Source: Tepidicaulis marinus
GTDB lineage: Bacteria > Pseudomonadota > Alphaproteobacteria > Parvibaculales > Parvibaculaceae
Length of the DNA: 64,000 nt
Assembly: GCF_000739695.1 (NCBI RefSeq)
Contig: NZ_BBIO01000005.1
Span: 1 to 64,000, forward strand
Direction: 5' to 3'
Shown: positions 62,795 to 64,000 of the stretch, in pieces
Layout: each line of letters opens with the position of its first letter
Numbering within the stretch: the first letter of the stretch is position 1
Made by a program: the position numbers and the translations under genes
Notes under the pieces: generated by a model
Database searches by the model: none
What the model was told of the DNA's origin: nothing
Seen by the model: only the letters and a program-made list of their open reading frames with translations

Positions 62795-62908
62795 TTTTTT
62801 TGCAATTTTTTCAGCGGATTTCCGCCGAATTTTCAGAAAAATTGAGACGCATAAAATTTTTCCGGGCCCGTTTACCGGCCATTAAACGCTCTTTGCCATG
62901 ATCACATC

Positions 62909-62941
62909 GAACTCAGAAAGAGTTCCGGTTCAGGAAGAACC
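62909..62941 (+). promoter_or_regulatory. Two tandem hairpins in the leader of flagellin copy 2
   Basis: GAACTC-AGAAA-GAGTTC (62909-62925) and GGTTC-AGGAA-GAACC (62927-62941) lie back to back, 33-65 bases before the ATG. In Caulobacter the regulator FlbT binds a flagellin mRNA leader; a similar role here is possible but unproven. Confidence 0.5.
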
Positions 62942-62973
62942 AACTGCTAATCCTAGGAAAGGGATGCTAAAAT

Positions 62974-64000
62974 ATGTCTGGTATTACTCTCTCGAGCGCT
63001 GTTCGTGACAACCTTCTGTCTCTCCAGAACACCGCTAAACTCACCGCTGACACTCAGAGCAAGCTTTCTACGGGTCTGAAGGTCCGGAGCGCTGTCGATA
63101 ACCCGACCTCGTTCTTCACCTCGCAGAGCCTGAACGCGCGTGCAGGCGACCTGAACGCCCTGCTCGACAACACCGGCCTTGCCGTTCAGACGCTGCAGGC
63201 GGCTGACGAAGGTCTTTCCGCTCTGACGAACCTGGTGCAGCAGGCCCGTGCTACGGCCACGCAGGCCCTGAACACGCAGATTTCCGCCACGACGGCCCAG
63301 ACGGCTAATCTGGGTGCTTCCGCTGCTGCGACGGCAAACGTCGTCTCCGCCGGTGTCGGCGTTGCTGCCAACAACACCATCACCGTTACGACCACGGGCG
63401 GTAACGGCACGACCTTCTCTGTCACGACCTCGGCTGCCGCTGGCCGTGACTTCAACGAATTCGCCTCTGCCATTAACGGCGGCACGGGCATTTCGGCAAG
63501 CTTCGCCGATGGCGTTCTGTCGATTTCCGGTGACGGCGGCCGCACGGTCACGATTTCCGGTACCGCTGCTACGGCTCTGGGTATTGCAGGCACCTTCACG
63601 AACGGCACGAACCGTGACCAGTTCGCGACGGACTTCAACAACCTGCGTACGCAGATCGACCAGTTGGCCGGTGACGCAAGCTTCAACGGCGTTAACCTGC
63701 TCGACGGCGACAACCTGACGGTGACGTTCAACGAAACCGGCACGTCCACCCTGGAAATCTCCGGTGTGACCTACGACTCCGCCGGCCTCGGGATTTCTGC
63801 ACAGGACGGTAGCACGTTCGCCACCGACTCGGGCGTTCAGTCCGCTCTGACGAGCCTGAACGGCGCGCTCACCTCGCTCCGCTCGCAGGCATCCACCTTC
63901 GGTAACAACCTTGCCGTTGTGGAAAACCGTCAGGACTTCACGAACAACCTGATCAACACGCTGGAAAGCGGTGCCGCCGGCCTGACGCTGGCTGACACCA
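62974..64000 (+). CDS. Flagellin (copy 2), truncated by window end
   Basis: 342 codons are present and the frame is open to the edge; by comparison with copy 1 about 40 C-terminal residues are missing. It begins MSGITLSSAVRDNLLSLQNTAKLTADTQSKLSTGLKVRSAVDNPTSFFTSQSLNARAGDLNALL and has the same middle segment FTNGTNRDQFATDFNNLRTQIDQLAGDASFNGVNLLDGDNL. Codon choice favours GCT, CGT, GGT and CTG, unlike copy 1, pointing to very high expression, so this is probably the major filament protein. GGAAAGGG precedes the ATG. I see no sigma-54 -24/-12 pair with correct spacing upstream. Confidence 0.95.
   Translation, partial: MSGITLSSAVRDNLLSLQNTAKLTADTQSKLSTGLKVRSAVDNPTSFFTSQSLNARAGDLNALLDNTGLAVQTLQAADEGLSALTNLVQQARATATQALNTQISATTAQTANLGASAAATANVVSAGVGVAANNTITVTTTGGNGTTFSVTTSAAAGRDFNEFASAINGGTGISASFADGVLSISGDGGRTVTISGTAATALGIAGTFTNGTNRDQFATDFNNLRTQIDQLAGDASFNGVNLLDGDNLTVTFNETGTSTLEISGVTYDSAGLGISAQDGSTFATDSGVQSALTSLNGALTSLRSQASTFGNNLAVVENRQDFTNNLINTLESGAAGLTLADT

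Noticed and set aside
62861-62896. Sigma-54 promoter for flagellin copy 2
   Set aside because: GG and GC pairs exist but none has the required 10-base spacing (nearest is 9 bases), and sigma-54 does not tolerate that.

Overview
This is a GC-rich (roughly 60-65%) chromosomal window from a flagellated alphaproteobacterium. The evidence is the hybrid kinase CckA, CtrA-type TTAA-N7-TTAA boxes in front of flagellar operons, FliX, a zeta-type F1-ATPase inhibitor, an alphaproteobacterial GTTC-N7-GTTC SOS box at recA, the purC-purS-purQ-purL-bolA-grx cluster, and Caulobacter-style flagellins with sigma-54 promoters. The gene set would suit Parvibaculum-like or neighbouring lineages, but I cannot fix the genus from sequence alone.

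Region 1 (1-4570): the 5' part (1417 codons, running off the left edge on the minus strand) of a very large surface adhesin. It has a haemagglutinin/TPS-type N-terminus, GLUG-like repeats and MBG/YDG-like repeats, the MBG units recurring every 240 bp. An AT-rich divergent region with repeated ATTTCAC/GTGAAAT words separates it from a LysR regulator.

Region 2 (4571-18300): housekeeping and accessory genes: tRNA-Leu(UAA), a small secreted protein, a CinA-type domain protein, sfsA-map-radC, a YjhX-family protein, a Tat-exported amidase, purB, a histidine phosphatase, a DUF4336 protein, a PQQ dehydrogenase with a divergent TetR regulator and a 17-bp operator, and a PAS-domain protein.

Region 3 (18300-32800): ATPase zeta inhibitor, the purine cluster purC/purSQL with bolA and a monothiol glutaredoxin, two copies of a dispersed palindromic repeat, rpsD, trmJ, icd, a K+ channel with a cyclic-nucleotide domain, alaS and SOS-controlled recA.

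Region 4 (32800-64000): an almost continuous motility locus. It opens with an unidentified membrane protein and cckA. It continues with flhB-fliR-fliQ-fliE-flgC-flgB, the divergent fliO-fliP, a peculiar operon of two MotB-like proteins plus a giant periplasmic repeat protein, fliL-fliM-DUF6468-motE, flgF-flgG-flgA-flgH, dksA, fliX, flgI-flgJ-flgN-like, flaG, two tandem TPR-glycosyltransferases of the FlmG kind, a new 54-codon ORF, and two flagellins (the second cut by the right edge). MotA, FliG, FliN, FliF, hook genes, FlbD, FlaF and FlbT are not in the window.

The control logic is readable. Early genes (flgB/fliO region, MotB-like operon, fliX, flaG) carry CtrA-type boxes, matching the CckA kinase encoded next to them. 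Later genes (flgF, flgI, first flagellin) carry sigma-54 -24/-12 promoters with GGCAA/TTGCC dyads about 50-110 bp upstream, as expected for an FlbD-type enhancer binder. The most novel-looking parts are the MotB-like pair with its giant partner, and the paired glycosyltransferase/flagellin module whose first transcript starts with a small ORF containing a perfect 17-bp palindrome.
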